Positions 50,194 to 60,961 of a stretch of DNA of 64,000 bases are shown in pieces (positions within the stretch are counted from its first letter, which is position 1; every line of letters begins with the position of its first letter). The notes beneath the pieces are model-generated. The model was not told where the DNA came from. It saw nothing but the letters and a program-made list of their open reading frames with translations, and searched no databases. This DNA comes from Strongyloides papillosus (taxonomy: Eukaryota; Nematoda; Chromadorea; Rhabditida; Strongyloididae): assembly GCA_005656395.1 (NCBI GenBank), contig SRSI01000077.1, positions 496,001 through 560,000 on the forward strand, written 5' to 3'. The translations under genes were made by a program, and so were the position numbers.

Positions 50194-50385
50194 CAGGGTG
50201 GGTCAAAAGTCACATCACAGTTTCATGAAACACTTTATAACTGTTATAACTTTTTTTGCAGTTGACATATTGTTATGATTTTATATGCATTTTGTAGGGA
50301 ATAATTTATAGAATAATATACCACAAGATTGTTCTCAAGAATGATCTTATCAAGAAATTACATTAAGTTAAATCAAAATGTATAA
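50194..50385 (+). repeat. Left long terminal inverted repeat of the mariner-type element
   Basis: Pairs with 50890-51080. The best-matching blocks are the outer 20 bp, the AAACACTTTATAAC block, and AATAATATA...CAAGATTGTTCTCAAGAATGA near the inner end. Confidence 0.75.
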
Positions 50386-50517
50386 ATTTTGTTTTAATGG
50401 TATATCTTATAATATTTTAATTAATTAAAAAATAGATGCTTGATGTTAAAAGAGTTAGTTTAAAACATATTTCTTCATAAAATGTCCCATTTTTAAAATA
50501 TTATTTTTTTTCTTATA

Positions 50518-50805
50518 TTGTCTACTGTTGCTACCTCGGTAAGCATATATTCTATTGAGAAAAAGTTAAGAATAGTTCGTTATTATTATACTAACAAATG
50601 TTCAATTGCTAAACCTAAAATTAATCGGATCCCCTTCAATGTGACCCAAGCTGTATCAAAACGCGCAATATTATATATGGTAAACAATTTCAAAAAATCA
50701 GATGAAACCATTTTAAAAATAGTAAAAAATAATGCTTTAGAAAAAACACGTTTGTGCAAAGAATCATGTGGTGATCACTTAAGAGATATAATTTTTCATA
50801 TATAG
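50518..50805 (+). pseudogene. Truncated transposase N-terminal fragment
   Basis: 95 codons. The track start is not ATG (it reads TTG), and no ATG near it gives a normal start. Residues about 14-65 look like a DNA-binding helix-turn-helix: EKKLRIVRYYYTNK, then a proline-bearing turn and SKRAILYMVNNFKKS. The remainder of a transposase is absent before the right inverted repeat. Most likely a deletion derivative of a full element elsewhere in the genome. Confidence 0.55.
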
Positions 50806-50889
50806 TTGTATGAAATATTGACTTTTTACAAAATTAATTTATGCATTTAATTTTAAACTTTAAAATAAGTTTAAATTAATTAAAAATAT

Positions 50890-51080
50890 TTCTTTTAAAT
50901 GTCAAATATTAAAAAATTATGTAACCTTTTTTAAGTTCATTCTTGAGAACAATCTTGTTATATATTATTCTCTAGCATATCCTCTACTAAAATGCGTGTA
51001 ATACCATAGAAATATATCAGTCTAAAAAAAGTTATAAAGTGTTTTATTGCAACTGTAGGTGTGACTTTTGGCCCACCCTG
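50890..51080 (-). repeat. Right long terminal inverted repeat of the mariner-type element
   Basis: Inverted partner of 50194-50385, ending CCACCCTG followed by TA. Differences from the left arm are scattered substitutions and small indels, so the insertion is not very recent. Confidence 0.75.
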
Positions 51081-52331
51081 TAGTGTCATATTCAACTTAT
51101 AATTTGTCGAGATTATGATACGACGAATAAACGTTAATCACACAAAAACAGTTTCAGTCTATTTTTTCCAAAAATAATCACTTTATATTCAGATAACATT
51201 ATTTCAATCGCTTAAACATTGTTTTTTATCATTATGTCATCTCTTATTAGTTTTATTTCAAATACTGAAAACATAAGTCGAACGCCAAGCCTTCACCTGG
51301 TTTCGTTTAACCTTTAAGCGGATTTTAGTTTTGAATCTTATTTTCTGAAAGAACTACTATCACCCTTTGATCTACAAAATTTATTTATCATTTCAAATAA
51401 TCAAGAAAATCTAATTTTTTGTTTCCAGTAGTCTGTGTTAATATATTATCAAATAACTTTTATGCTTAAAATACTTGCTTATAAATTTTTTTTAAATTCG
51501 TTCATTCGGTTAATAGACAGTTCGGATAATCGGAAGTCTACTGTATTACAAAAAAAAGATTCACCAATATAATATTAAGGAGTTATGATTCTTTTATTGT
51601 TTTCTTCCAAATATCTTATGCAATTTTTTATCAAAAATTATTTAATTGACTGACATTTCCAAGGAATTGCTTAAAAATTTTTGGATTGGAGGAATATAAA
51701 CTTTTACGACAGCTTCAAATAGTTTTATTATTTTTAATGAAACATTCTAGTGTTTAGGAAAAAATATAACATAAAATTATTCAATTTATTGACATAAATA
51801 AAAAAAATACAGATGAAACATAAAAACTATGCGCCTTATTTAATTGTTTTTTAATCGAAGGTAAAAATTTCTTAGATATTTATCCTTTGTTCCATCACAT
51901 AAATGTACAAATGATACTTTTATTGGTAGAAAATTTATAAAAGAAAAATTCTTTGACAAAATTTTTTTATTCTTCAAATATGTAAAAATAATGTTATAAA
52001 TACTTTTACATTTTTAAACCAAAAAAATATTTTAAAAATAATGGTAAAACAGTAAAGAATTATATTTTTTTAACAAGTAAATTTAATGTGCCGGAGGATC
52101 ATTAGCTAACACAGAAGTTTTATTAATCTTTGAATACACTACTACAAAAATATAAATTTTAGTATAATCATAACATCTGTCGGTTTGACACCAGATTATA
52201 GCATTGTTTTAATGTCAAGAAACTTCCTATGTAAAATTAGAAAAATAATTAGAAATCTTTTATTGAACCCTATTTAAAGACAAAATATTTCATTGGAATA
52301 AAAAATTTTTCATAGGAAAAATGCATATATT
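51081..52331. other. Intergenic region with a pogo-like terminal repeat
   Basis: AT-rich except about 51270-51320 and the 37 bp block at 51507-51543, listed separately. No gene seen. Confidence 0.5.
51507..51543 (-). repeat. Solo pogo/Tigger-like terminal inverted repeat
   Basis: Read on the minus strand it begins CAGTAGACTTCCGATTATCC and continues GAACTGTCTATTAACCG. This is the typical style of pogo-superfamily ends (CAGTxGA...CGATTATCCG). TA follows at 51544-51545, the expected target duplication. I found no partner end within the window, so it is a relic or the mate has diverged. Confidence 0.55.
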
Positions 52332-53094
52332 TTAATTTATAGGTTTAAAAACTATATTTTCAATTGTTCTTTCTTTATCACCAGTACTACGTTTAGGAAG
52401 GTCTCTGCATACTACTGATATTCTTCTATCTCTAAATATTTAATGTCCTCTAAAACGGGATTTATCTCTAGGCAATATTTCATGTGTAAATTCATATCTA
52501 CCAGCACCAGATAACTTATAAAGACTTCTTCTTTGCAAAAATAAATCAAAAATGTATTTTCTATCCTTACTTACAAGTCTCATAACTGCATCAGAAAGTA
52601 AGGAGAGACCAGTAACAATGTTGCCACAATATCTAACACTATCTATATGAGGCTTAATATAACCATCTTTATGCAAATCTAATATATGGATATAAGATAA
52701 ATGTTCTGATTCCTTAGGAATCGAATTTTCTATAATTCTTTTGATAACAATTTCATTTTCTTTTGACCAATTACGTTGTTCTCTTTCACGAAAGAGATAA
52801 ATAGCCTGAAATATCTTTTTCAAAACATAAATAATAATAATATAAACATACACCATCCCAATGATCTCTTTCATATTTTAATCGCTTCATATGGGGAGTT
52901 ATTTCTTTCATTAATTCATCTTCTTCTTTTTCAGTTATAAAATCTGGTGAAACAAAACAATTTTCTTCAATATTCTTTATTAATTCCATCGGCCAAATAT
53001 CTTTTTCATGAAAATATATAAATTCACGTTTTGGTTTTACAAGCGAACAAAATCTACGGAGTGAAGTAATTGATTTAACAGGCAAATATTGCAT
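52332..53094 (-). CDS. alkb-7: ALKBH7-like mitochondrial 2-oxoglutarate dioxygenase with in-frame stop
   Basis: Exons 53094-52852 and 52805 onward on the minus strand, 46 bp GTATGT...TTTCAG intron, phase 0. An arginine/lysine N-terminus (SITSLRRFCSLVKPKREF) fits mitochondrial import. The dioxygenase core shows DHWDG|AIYLFRE, YIKPHIDSVRYCG (iron ligands His and Asp), GLSLLSDAVMRLV and YEFTHEILP (second His). A TAA at 52442-52440 ends the frame at 202 residues. The same frame then continues for 35 codons to a second TAA at 52332, encoding DRRISVVCRDLP, the conserved block that carries the 2-oxoglutarate-binding arginines. The stop is colinear with the human protein, with no usable splice site to remove it. 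Either a recent nonsense mutation, read-through, or an error in the sequence. ALKBH7 acts in programmed necrosis and fatty acid metabolism. Confidence 0.85.
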
Positions 53095-53227
53095 TCTTTA
53101 AAATAATTATTTACAAATTACTACTTCATATAAAAATTTCGTTTATACGAATAATGAAGAAAAAAAATGAGGAATAGCAAAGAAAATATTTATTTGTGTT
53201 AAGAAAAATTAACAAAAAATTTTGATA

Positions 53228-54752
53228 TTAAAATTTTGGTGCATCAAAACGTAGTGAAAAACCACTGGATTTAACATTATTTGGGTTGACATTTAAACCC
53301 TTCAGTAATGCTAATTCTTCCGATGTTCTACTAATTTTTACATTTGGAGGTTTTTTATGGGATTCCTTTGGTACGCGACTTAATTCACTTTTAGCTGGCC
53401 ATGTTGGCATACAATCTGATGTCACAGCATAAGGTGCTTCATCAAACCATTCATGTTTTAATGCCTCCTCTGCAGTTATACGTTTTTCTGGATCATATGT
53501 TAAAAACTTATTAAGTAATTTATATCCTTTTTCTGTGAGAGACTTATCACCTATTTTAGATTTTAATTGATTGTACGAACGATTTGGTAGGGACCACTTT
53601 TTAACTAGTGGTAAATTAGAATATCCTGGCCACATTTTCTCTGTAGGCGTTCCTAAGATATCATAAATTTTTGTAATTTGTTCTGGTTCTCCACGTCCAG
53701 GAAAAAGAGGTTTTAATGTTAAAAATTCAGCAAATATACAGCCAGTACTCCACATATCAATTGCTGTGGAATAATATTTTACTCCAAGTAATAGTTCAGG
53801 ACTTCTATACCATAATGTGACAACTATAGAAGTATAACGTTCAAGAGGATCACCATATTCCCGAGCTAAACCAAAATCTCCTATTTTTAAAATTCCACGA
53901 TGATTCATTAACAGATTAGATGTTTTTAAATCCCTGTGTAGTATCCACTCACTATGTAAATGCTCTAAACCAGCTAAAAGTTGTTTCATTAAACATTTAA
54001 CTTGTGATATTGTAAAATGTTTATTTCTTTGCGCAAGATAGTCTAGTAGACTTTTCATATCATGTTCTACGTATTCCATTACCATATAAATACTATCCAT
54101 ATTATCTCCAACAACAATTTCTTTTACATTAACAATATTAGGATGTGAACCACATTTAAGAAGCATATTTATCTCTCTTATAGATGTTATTGGGAACCCA
54201 TCCTTTTCTTTGTCCATTTTAAGTTTTTTCATAGCTACAATTTCATCTGTTCTTTTACATTGTGCTCTAAATACCACACCAAAAGTACCCTCTTGAATAC
54301 GATTTAGTGTTTTATATTCTTCAACACTCCGACATCCTGATATTCCAGCATAGTATACAGGAAGTGAAGCTATTAATTTTTTCTGATAATCTTTTTCCAT
54401 CTCTTCTAACTCCTCTTGAGAAAAAAATTTCTTTTGACTTTCAGATAATTCATCATAATCTAAACTTCTTAAATACTCAATATCAACACTTTCGTCATCA
54501 TTATTTGAAATATTGTTATCAGACATTGGAGATGTTATTCGATGAGTATCTGTATCACTATTTTCATCTTCAGAATATAATTCAAGAATTTTTTTTTCTA
54601 AACTACTTTGACTATTTTCATTTTTTGGTGTTTTTATAGGAATTTCATCTTCATCAGTTTCATAAAGATTAGGTCTTTTACGTTGCTCTGTAAAAAAATT
54701 AATTAAATACGAAAAACTTAAAATAATAAACATTACCGCAAGAAGGATTCAT
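53228..54752 (-). CDS. cdk-11: CDK11 (PITSLRE) cyclin-dependent kinase
   Basis: Exons 54752-54737 (16 bp, MNPSC plus one base) and 54687-53228 on the minus strand with a 49 bp GTAATG...TTACAG intron; product 491 residues. The N-terminal 110 residues are acidic and serine-rich with EELEEMEKDYQKKLIASLPVYY, as in CDK11. Kinase domain from about residue 125: IQEGTFGVVFRA, AMKKL, the cyclin-helix motif PITSIRE (PITSLRE in vertebrates), ILHRDLKTSNLL, DFGLAREYG, T-loop YTSIVVTLWYRSPELL, and FPGRGEPEQITKIYDILGTP. C-terminal GFSLRFDAP matches the family tail. CDK11 with cyclin L phosphorylates splicing factors and RNA polymerase II. The N-terminal RE/poly-E extension of long vertebrate isoforms is absent. 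Its stop is 133 bp ahead of the ALKBH7 start. Confidence 0.92.
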
Positions 54753-56608
54753 TACAGAAAATAAATAGTAAGAAGAGAGATGCAGTATATAAAAAATCTT
54801 ATTTTGAAATAAATTGGAACAAAGTATATGTTATAGTGAATTATAATGTGGTGAATAATGATTAATTTGGAAATAGTAAAACATATTCAGGTATTATCAT
54901 TAGGAAAGTAAAAATTGAAATTAAAAATATTTTTTTAAGACACGAAGATACCTATTTTTACAGAATAATTTTTTTTAAATTTTTAGTATTTGGTATAATG
55001 GGTAAATTCAAAAGACCATTGATTATATGGTGTCTATATAATGTTTATATAATATAAAAAATATAATTTTTTAAATTTATTTGCATTAAACTGTAAAAAT
55101 ATGAAAAAAAGTTTATTATTGTGATAAAGATATCTCTTTTAATGTATTTTGGAAAGCCTTAACAAATAAAATAAATAAAAAAATATTATACAAACTATAA
55201 ATTTATTATTTCAATTTTTTAAAATTAATAATAATCTTTAAAAAAAATTTATACCATTTATAAATGCTAGTGTAATAATATTTTATATTTAGTAATAATT
55301 TAATTTCAATATTTCTATGAAACTGTATCAAATAATAAAACAAGTATATTTTTTTTCTATGAAAAAGTTTATTAGTGTTTTTAAATAGATGTTAACATTT
55401 GATTTTTCATACGGCATCTCTCGTAGTTTATCAAATTTGAAATACAAAACACATGTCATTAAATTTAAAATGATCTTTGATTATGTTTTTAAAGCATTCT
55501 TTGTTATTAATTAAAGATAAATAATAAATCTAAGGTATTTAATATTACGGTTAGATATTTTGAACAGAAGTGTATTATTTTTAATGAGAGATAAATATTT
55601 TTTATACATGTAAAGTATAAATTTTTTTATAGCATATGACTTTTTTTTAAATAGAAACTTAAAAATATTTTTTAATTAAATATAAAAACAATGGATGACT
55701 TGTGTTTATAAATTTGTAGGTTAATGCAAAATTTCACTAAATTGATGACTAAATTTTGATTTATCTTTCTTGTAAATTTTAAAAGTACAATAAAAGGAAA
55801 TAATTTCTCAAAAAACAATAGTAATAAGCAATTTATTTATCTAAAAACTATTCAGTAAGATAATGTGGGAAATTTTAACTGTTAACCATTCCTTTTTAAA
55901 TATTTAAATAAAGTTGTTTTTGCTCATTTTTAACACCTAAAAATTTCTTAAATCAATAGATAAAAAAAGTGTTAAAAATTTATTTACTTATTAATATTTT
56001 AACAATAGTCGTAGTTTTTTATCAAAAGATATAGGAAGTATAGGTATCTGTTTATAACCAGAACACTTTTTTGTGCTATTTTTTCTAAGTATTTATTGCA
56101 AAATATTTTTTAAAAATGATGATAATGTAGTAGAAATAAACTATAAATGAGCTTTTTTGAAGTAAGAAGATTTAAAACAATAACATTTTTTTTTTGATTT
56201 TACATTACCTTTTTTCATTAAAAACGATTATTTCAATATTAAATACAATATTATTTTTCAAAATAAACATTATTGAACTTCAATAAAATAAATATAATAA
56301 AATATGGATATTCGAGTTTAAATAAGTGGATTTTTCTTATAATATAATATAATATTATTTCTGAAATAGTTAATAATAAAAAAAAGTGTTTCTAATTCTA
56401 AAAATCTTGTGATTATATAAGAAACAAAAAGTTATTTTGCTAGAACTTTTAAAAAAATATTTTTATAAACTACACAAAAAAATAAGGACGATTTTTTACA
56501 AATCATAAAGAAATGCGATAAAATTTTTCTCTTGTCAAAAAAATGAAATTTTACTTGAATTTTAAAATTAGCAAGAGTCAACAAAAATGTTGTTAACGAC
56601 GCAAAATA
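54753..56608. other. AT-rich intergenic region upstream of cdk-11
   Basis: 1.9 kb with no reading frame above chance, no repeats noticed, and no GC-richer patch. Confidence 0.55.
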
Positions 56609-56640
56609 CTGGGTTGTCCCATAAGTTTTACTGTTTTTTT
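56609..56640 (+). repeat. Lone mariner-like terminus
   Basis: CTGGGTTGTCCCATAAGTTT preceded by TA at 56607-56608 matches the style of mariner ends (GGTTGxCCxxxAAGT). I see no inverted partner downstream to 60 kb, so it is probably a solo end or a badly decayed element. Confidence 0.4.
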
Positions 56641-57380
56641 ACAAAAATATATGTTTGGTATTTTTAAGTAATATGATAACTTATATTTAGTCTTGTTATT
56701 TTTTATTATATTATGTTTATCATAGGTCTACTAATTTTTCATAGTATATTATGAAGTGCATTATTAAAAGTCAATCTCATATAAAGCTGCAAACATTTTA
56801 ACAAGGTCCATTTTCTTAAACAATCTAATAACAATAATAAGTTTAGAAATTTAAAAATTTCATAACAAAAAGCAATAATTATTCAACCACATGAATTAGT
56901 CGCAAGTCGAAAAAAAATCGAATTTTATTAGGTAGAGCAAATTTATTACATTTTGCACAAATATGTGTCCCATTTTTCTTTGTTTACAATTGCTTTTTTA
57001 AAATGACTAATTAATAAAGTTATCAATCTTTTTATTAATAAAGATTTTAACATATATGTATAAAAGTGGCATTTAATATTTTTTTCGTAGCCTAAAAAGA
57101 TTATTTTAATTTTAAAATTTATTTTTTGATATATGTTTTGCAAGGTGCAATAAAAATTATCCAAAATTTCAATGTGCCCCTACCGTCCTAAAAATTTTGT
57201 ACATATATAGAATCAAACATGCTGATCCTATTTTCGAAATAATAACCCTAAAAAGTAAAATGCAAGTACCCCTAAAAGGGAGTAGACAAAGTTTTGTTTG
57301 AGGATCAAAAGTTAATTTTGTTTACCCTTTGTATACCTTAGTAAATTTGGATGTACATTAATTTAAAAGCATTAATTACA
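56641..57380. other. Intergenic region
   Basis: AT-rich. GCAAGGTGCAAT at about 57139-57150 has an inverted counterpart ATTGCACCTTGT at about 58115-58126, enclosing the tandem repeat block, which hints at a bounded element about 1 kb long. Confidence 0.35.
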
Positions 57381-57580
57381 AATTTTTAATTAAAAATAGA
57401 CTTATTAATTGCTTATTTTAAAAAGAAATTTCTAAAATAAAGCTTTTAACAAAATTTTTGTAAAACTAGTGCGAATTTTTAATCAATAATAGACTTATTA
57501 ATTGCATATTTTAATAAAAAATTCTCAAATAATGCTTTAAAACAAAATGCTAGCAAAAATAGTACAAATTTTTTAAAAAA
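57381..57580 (+). repeat. Tandem duplication, 93 bp period
   Basis: Copy 1 at 57381-57473 and copy 2 at 57474-57565 share AATTTTTAAT.AA.AATAGAC, TTATTAATTGC.TATTTTAA and CTTTTAA-type blocks in order. A third, partial copy may begin at 57566. Copies differ by scattered substitutions. Confidence 0.75.
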
Positions 57581-57587
57581 TTGACAA

Positions 57588-57930
57588 ATCTGACCTACGG
57601 TATATAACAGTATTTGCTGAAGCTCCCAGACCACCTACGAAGACGGTTAATGGCTTATTTTGTAGCCCAGACACAAATCTTTAATCTAATCAAGCCGATT
57701 TTCAATATCTTGTTTTAAAATCGAGTTACTAAATTTAAAAAAATTTTTTCAAATTTTTGGCATACTAAATTGTCGACAAAGAGTAATTTTTATTGAAGCT
57801 TCCAGAATAGATATGAGTATGGTTAATGGCTGATCTTGTAGCCAAGACATAAATCTTAAATCTGATCTACCGGATTTTTGATATCTGTTTTTTTAAGAAA
57901 AATATTAATTAGTTAATGATGTGCAAAAAA
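57588..57930 (+). repeat. Tandem duplication, about 176 bp period
   Basis: Copy 1 (about 57588-57763) and copy 2 (about 57764-57930) share TGAAGCT.CCAGA, GGTTAATGGCT, TTGTAGCC.AGACA.AAATCTT and ATCT..T.T.AAGCCGATTTT-like blocks in the same order. The GGTTAATGGC word starts at 57645 and again at 57821. The unit is less AT-rich than its flanks and is not in any frame I can read. Confidence 0.7.
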
Positions 57931-60039
57931 ATTTCTTTTAACATTTTCAAAACTTTTGTATGTCATTAGATTGCAATTTTTATGCTAATTACGAATATGA
58001 TATCTGTTTACTATTATATTTATCTATTAAAAAGTTATGGACATACATAGTAGAGGTACATTTTTTAACAACAATTTTTTGTGGAATAATGTTTTTTTAA
58101 AAACGTCCTCATTGCACCTTGTTATTTGTAGTACCTTTTTCTTCACAAAAAATAAATGGATAAAGACATTATTATAAGGTAATCATGGTTTTTAACGTAG
58201 TATTTTTTTAAATTCGTATCGATAACACTGGAATATTTAACAAGTTTACAAAATTGATATCACACAAAAACTTTAAGGCTAAAATTAGACAATTGGCATT
58301 ATAATTGAACGTTCCACTTGTGGATGCAATTTTTATATTGTGAAATAAACCTTTAATCACACTTATATAAGTATATAATTTTATTTAATGATAATCAAAT
58401 TACCAATAATTAAATTAAGATGTATCCATAATAACAAAGAACAATGTTAAAAATACAGTTAACATGTATATGACGTTTATATAAAAAAAGAGATCATACA
58501 AACAAGTAAAATGTACTGTTAAAATTACAGGTAATAATAATTCTTCTTAATTTAAAAATTAATAACATAAATATACATGGTTAAATAATCTTTAACATGA
58601 AACAAATCAAAATAATCTAATAAAAGAAGATTTTTTTTTACCTATTGAGATAAAATATATATATTGCATTACAAGAATAATAGAGTCCGTTATTTTAAAT
58701 TGTTCAATTTATAAAAATATATTATTAAGATTTATATGTATTCATCGAGTGATACTTATTTAAAAAAATTTATTTTTTAGTATATTGATCCTATTTTGAA
58801 AATAAAACAACTAAAACAATTGCTCATATTTAGTCAAGCATAATTTCTTTAATTTAATAAAAATTTTATCAATTATCTTAAGTGAGCATAATCTTAGATG
58901 ATTATGCAATGGAGTAATTTTTTGCAACATCATACTTAGTGTATTATTTTACGAAGCAGAACTTGTTATAGAAACAAAAATTTAAATTTCTATAATTTAA
59001 TCCACTGAAAGTACGTTAAATTTAAAATTATTTGGAACAACTAAATGTTCTATTTTTATAATTTGTAAAGGTAGAAAGTATAAAAATTTAGAAATTGAAT
59101 TATGCCTTGGGTCACCACAAAAGTAGATGTTGTTTATTCATGATAAGTGAAAATTTAATGAAACATTTATATATAGTTAAGATGCAATTTTTATTAAGAA
59201 AATAAAGAATTTTATTGGTATGTCGTAAAAGTGTACAATTTAATAAATAAATATCAGTTGATATGACTTTATTATGTTGACAATATGTTGACGACGAATT
59301 TGTAGATTGAAAAATAACTATAATAATTATTCTTATTTATCAATAAATATATTTCTATAGTTATTTCTAAAATCATCCTCATTATTTTTCCAAATTAACT
59401 GAAACAATTCCATCTATATAAAATTATATATTTTAATGATATACATCAACATGAAAGATGTTATTACTAGTAGAATAATACTATAATAATTATTATCAAG
59501 AACATCACATATATTGTTTGTTATCTTCAACTTAAGTAGATATCAAATTTTAATTAAGCAATATTAAAAAAAATAGAACTGATTTAACTGTCTTTTTTTA
59601 TTTTATAATCCTTTTTTATGTATGTATTAAAAATTTTTCTATCAAAAAAATATATTTTTATTAAAAATATATAATTTCATACACAGTGCATTAAAAATCA
59701 AATTGAGCCTACTTCCCTCCTTTCATACTAAAACCCATCACTTCTTCAATTAATCTCTTTATCAAACAAAAGACAGATAACTAATGTAGTCGGTTAAAAA
59801 GTATCTACCTTATTTGGGCAAATTTAGATAGAGAGTAAGAGTCAGAACTTTTTCAATTTTATCATATTTAAGTGTATCATTTAATCATTTCATATACATC
59901 CACACATAGTCTACTGATTTTATAGTATTCATTCTCTAAATCTTATCAATGTTATTGATAATATATGTATTATTACCAATTTATAACTATTTTTTAAAAT
60001 TATTTGTTTAAATAAATAATATCATTTTTACAGGTATTG
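57931..60039. other. AT-rich intergenic region
   Basis: No gene seen. A TTTTTACAG acceptor ends at 60033, 6 bp before the start of the next gene, and could be a trans-splice site or the end of a 5' intron. Confidence 0.5.
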
Positions 60040-60961
60040 ATGACGGATGATAATATTACAACACTTGATTCGTCTTCAAACTTTATACTGGAACATACAA
60101 TGGAAGAATTTAATAAAGATACAGATGAAAGAGAGTCTTCTATTAAGAAGAACCAATTTCAAAGAACAATAGATATTTTATCGATAGATATTAATAGTAT
60201 ACCTTTAGACAATGAAACTAAATATATAAATAACCTTATTGGACTACCGATAGAAGACAAACATTCTATTGACCGGACAAGTGAGGGAAACAATACTATT
60301 TCTGAAATAAATTTAGCCAAAAAGATTGAAAAAGGTGATAGTACACATCAATTTGCACAGGTAAAAGACATAAGTAATAATAATGTAAGTTACTAAAGAA
60401 AATTGTAGGAAATAACTATTTTTTTTGGTAAAATATTCTTAATTCTAATCATTAATATTTTTCTAGATTTGTTTAAACGAAGCAAACTCTCCCGTTGGTG
60501 ATTCACTCGTGAATTTACAAACTAATTCTATATCAAATAATTATCCTTTTATAAGGAAAATATTTAGTGAAAAAGATTTTTTTGGAAAGGACAAAATGAA
60601 ACAGACTGATTTAACATTTCATATCGACAAAAAAACAGTAATGAATGAATCGGTATCCTCAAGTTCTGAATTGAAAAAAAACACTGATTTACCTAATTCT
60701 CCATTATCTTTCTTCTTACCAAATGATCCAAAATCATCATCGTCTTCCAATGATGATGAGTTTGATTTTGAGTATCAAATTGTAGAAGATGGTAACATTT
60801 CGTCATCTCTAGAAAGTATTGATAGTTATAATAGATCGAATTTAACAGAACAATCCCTTAAAACTAATAACAATACGTTAGCTAAAAGTACAGATGATGA
60901 AAATGTCAGTTATTACAATTTACCAGATAAAAAATTATCAAATGCAAATAATCTCAAGTAA
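60040..60961 (+). CDS. Serine-rich acidic protein of unknown function, possibly continuing rightwards
   Basis: Exons 60040-60384 and 60467-60961 with an 82 bp GTAAGT...TTCTAG intron in phase 0; 279 residues if the TAA at 60959-60961 is the end. The protein is hydrophilic and disordered, rich in Ser, Asn, Asp and Thr. It includes a Ser run followed by DDEFDFEYQIVEDG. No signal peptide or domain. The stop overlaps a consensus donor (CAA|GTAAGT at 60957/60958), so the coding region may instead splice on to exons further right; I found none convincing before the window ends. The start lies 6 bp after an acceptor-like TTTTTACAG. Confidence 0.6.

Larger units (their letters stand above)
50194..51080 (+). 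mobile_element. Non-autonomous Tc1/mariner-type element with long inverted repeats
   Basis: 887 bp, flanked by TA on each side (50192-50193 and 51081-51082). The termini begin CAGGGTGGGTCAAAAGTCAC on the left and CAGGGTGGGCCAAAAGTCAC when the right end is read inverted. The inverted similarity extends, with gaps, to about 190 bp, through ACTTTATAAC and CAAGATTGTTCTCAAGAATG. Between the arms is a 95-codon frame (50518-50805). Its first part, KLRIVRYYYTNKCSIAK, resembles the N-terminal helix-turn-helix of mariner-like transposases. The DDE catalytic part is missing, so the element cannot move itself. Confidence 0.85.

Noticed and set aside
52440..52470. 25 nt mini-intron (GTTTTAG...TTTAG) removing the ALKBH7 stop
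   Set aside because: Far below the shortest intron seen here (37 bp), and its removal shifts the frame into a new stop.
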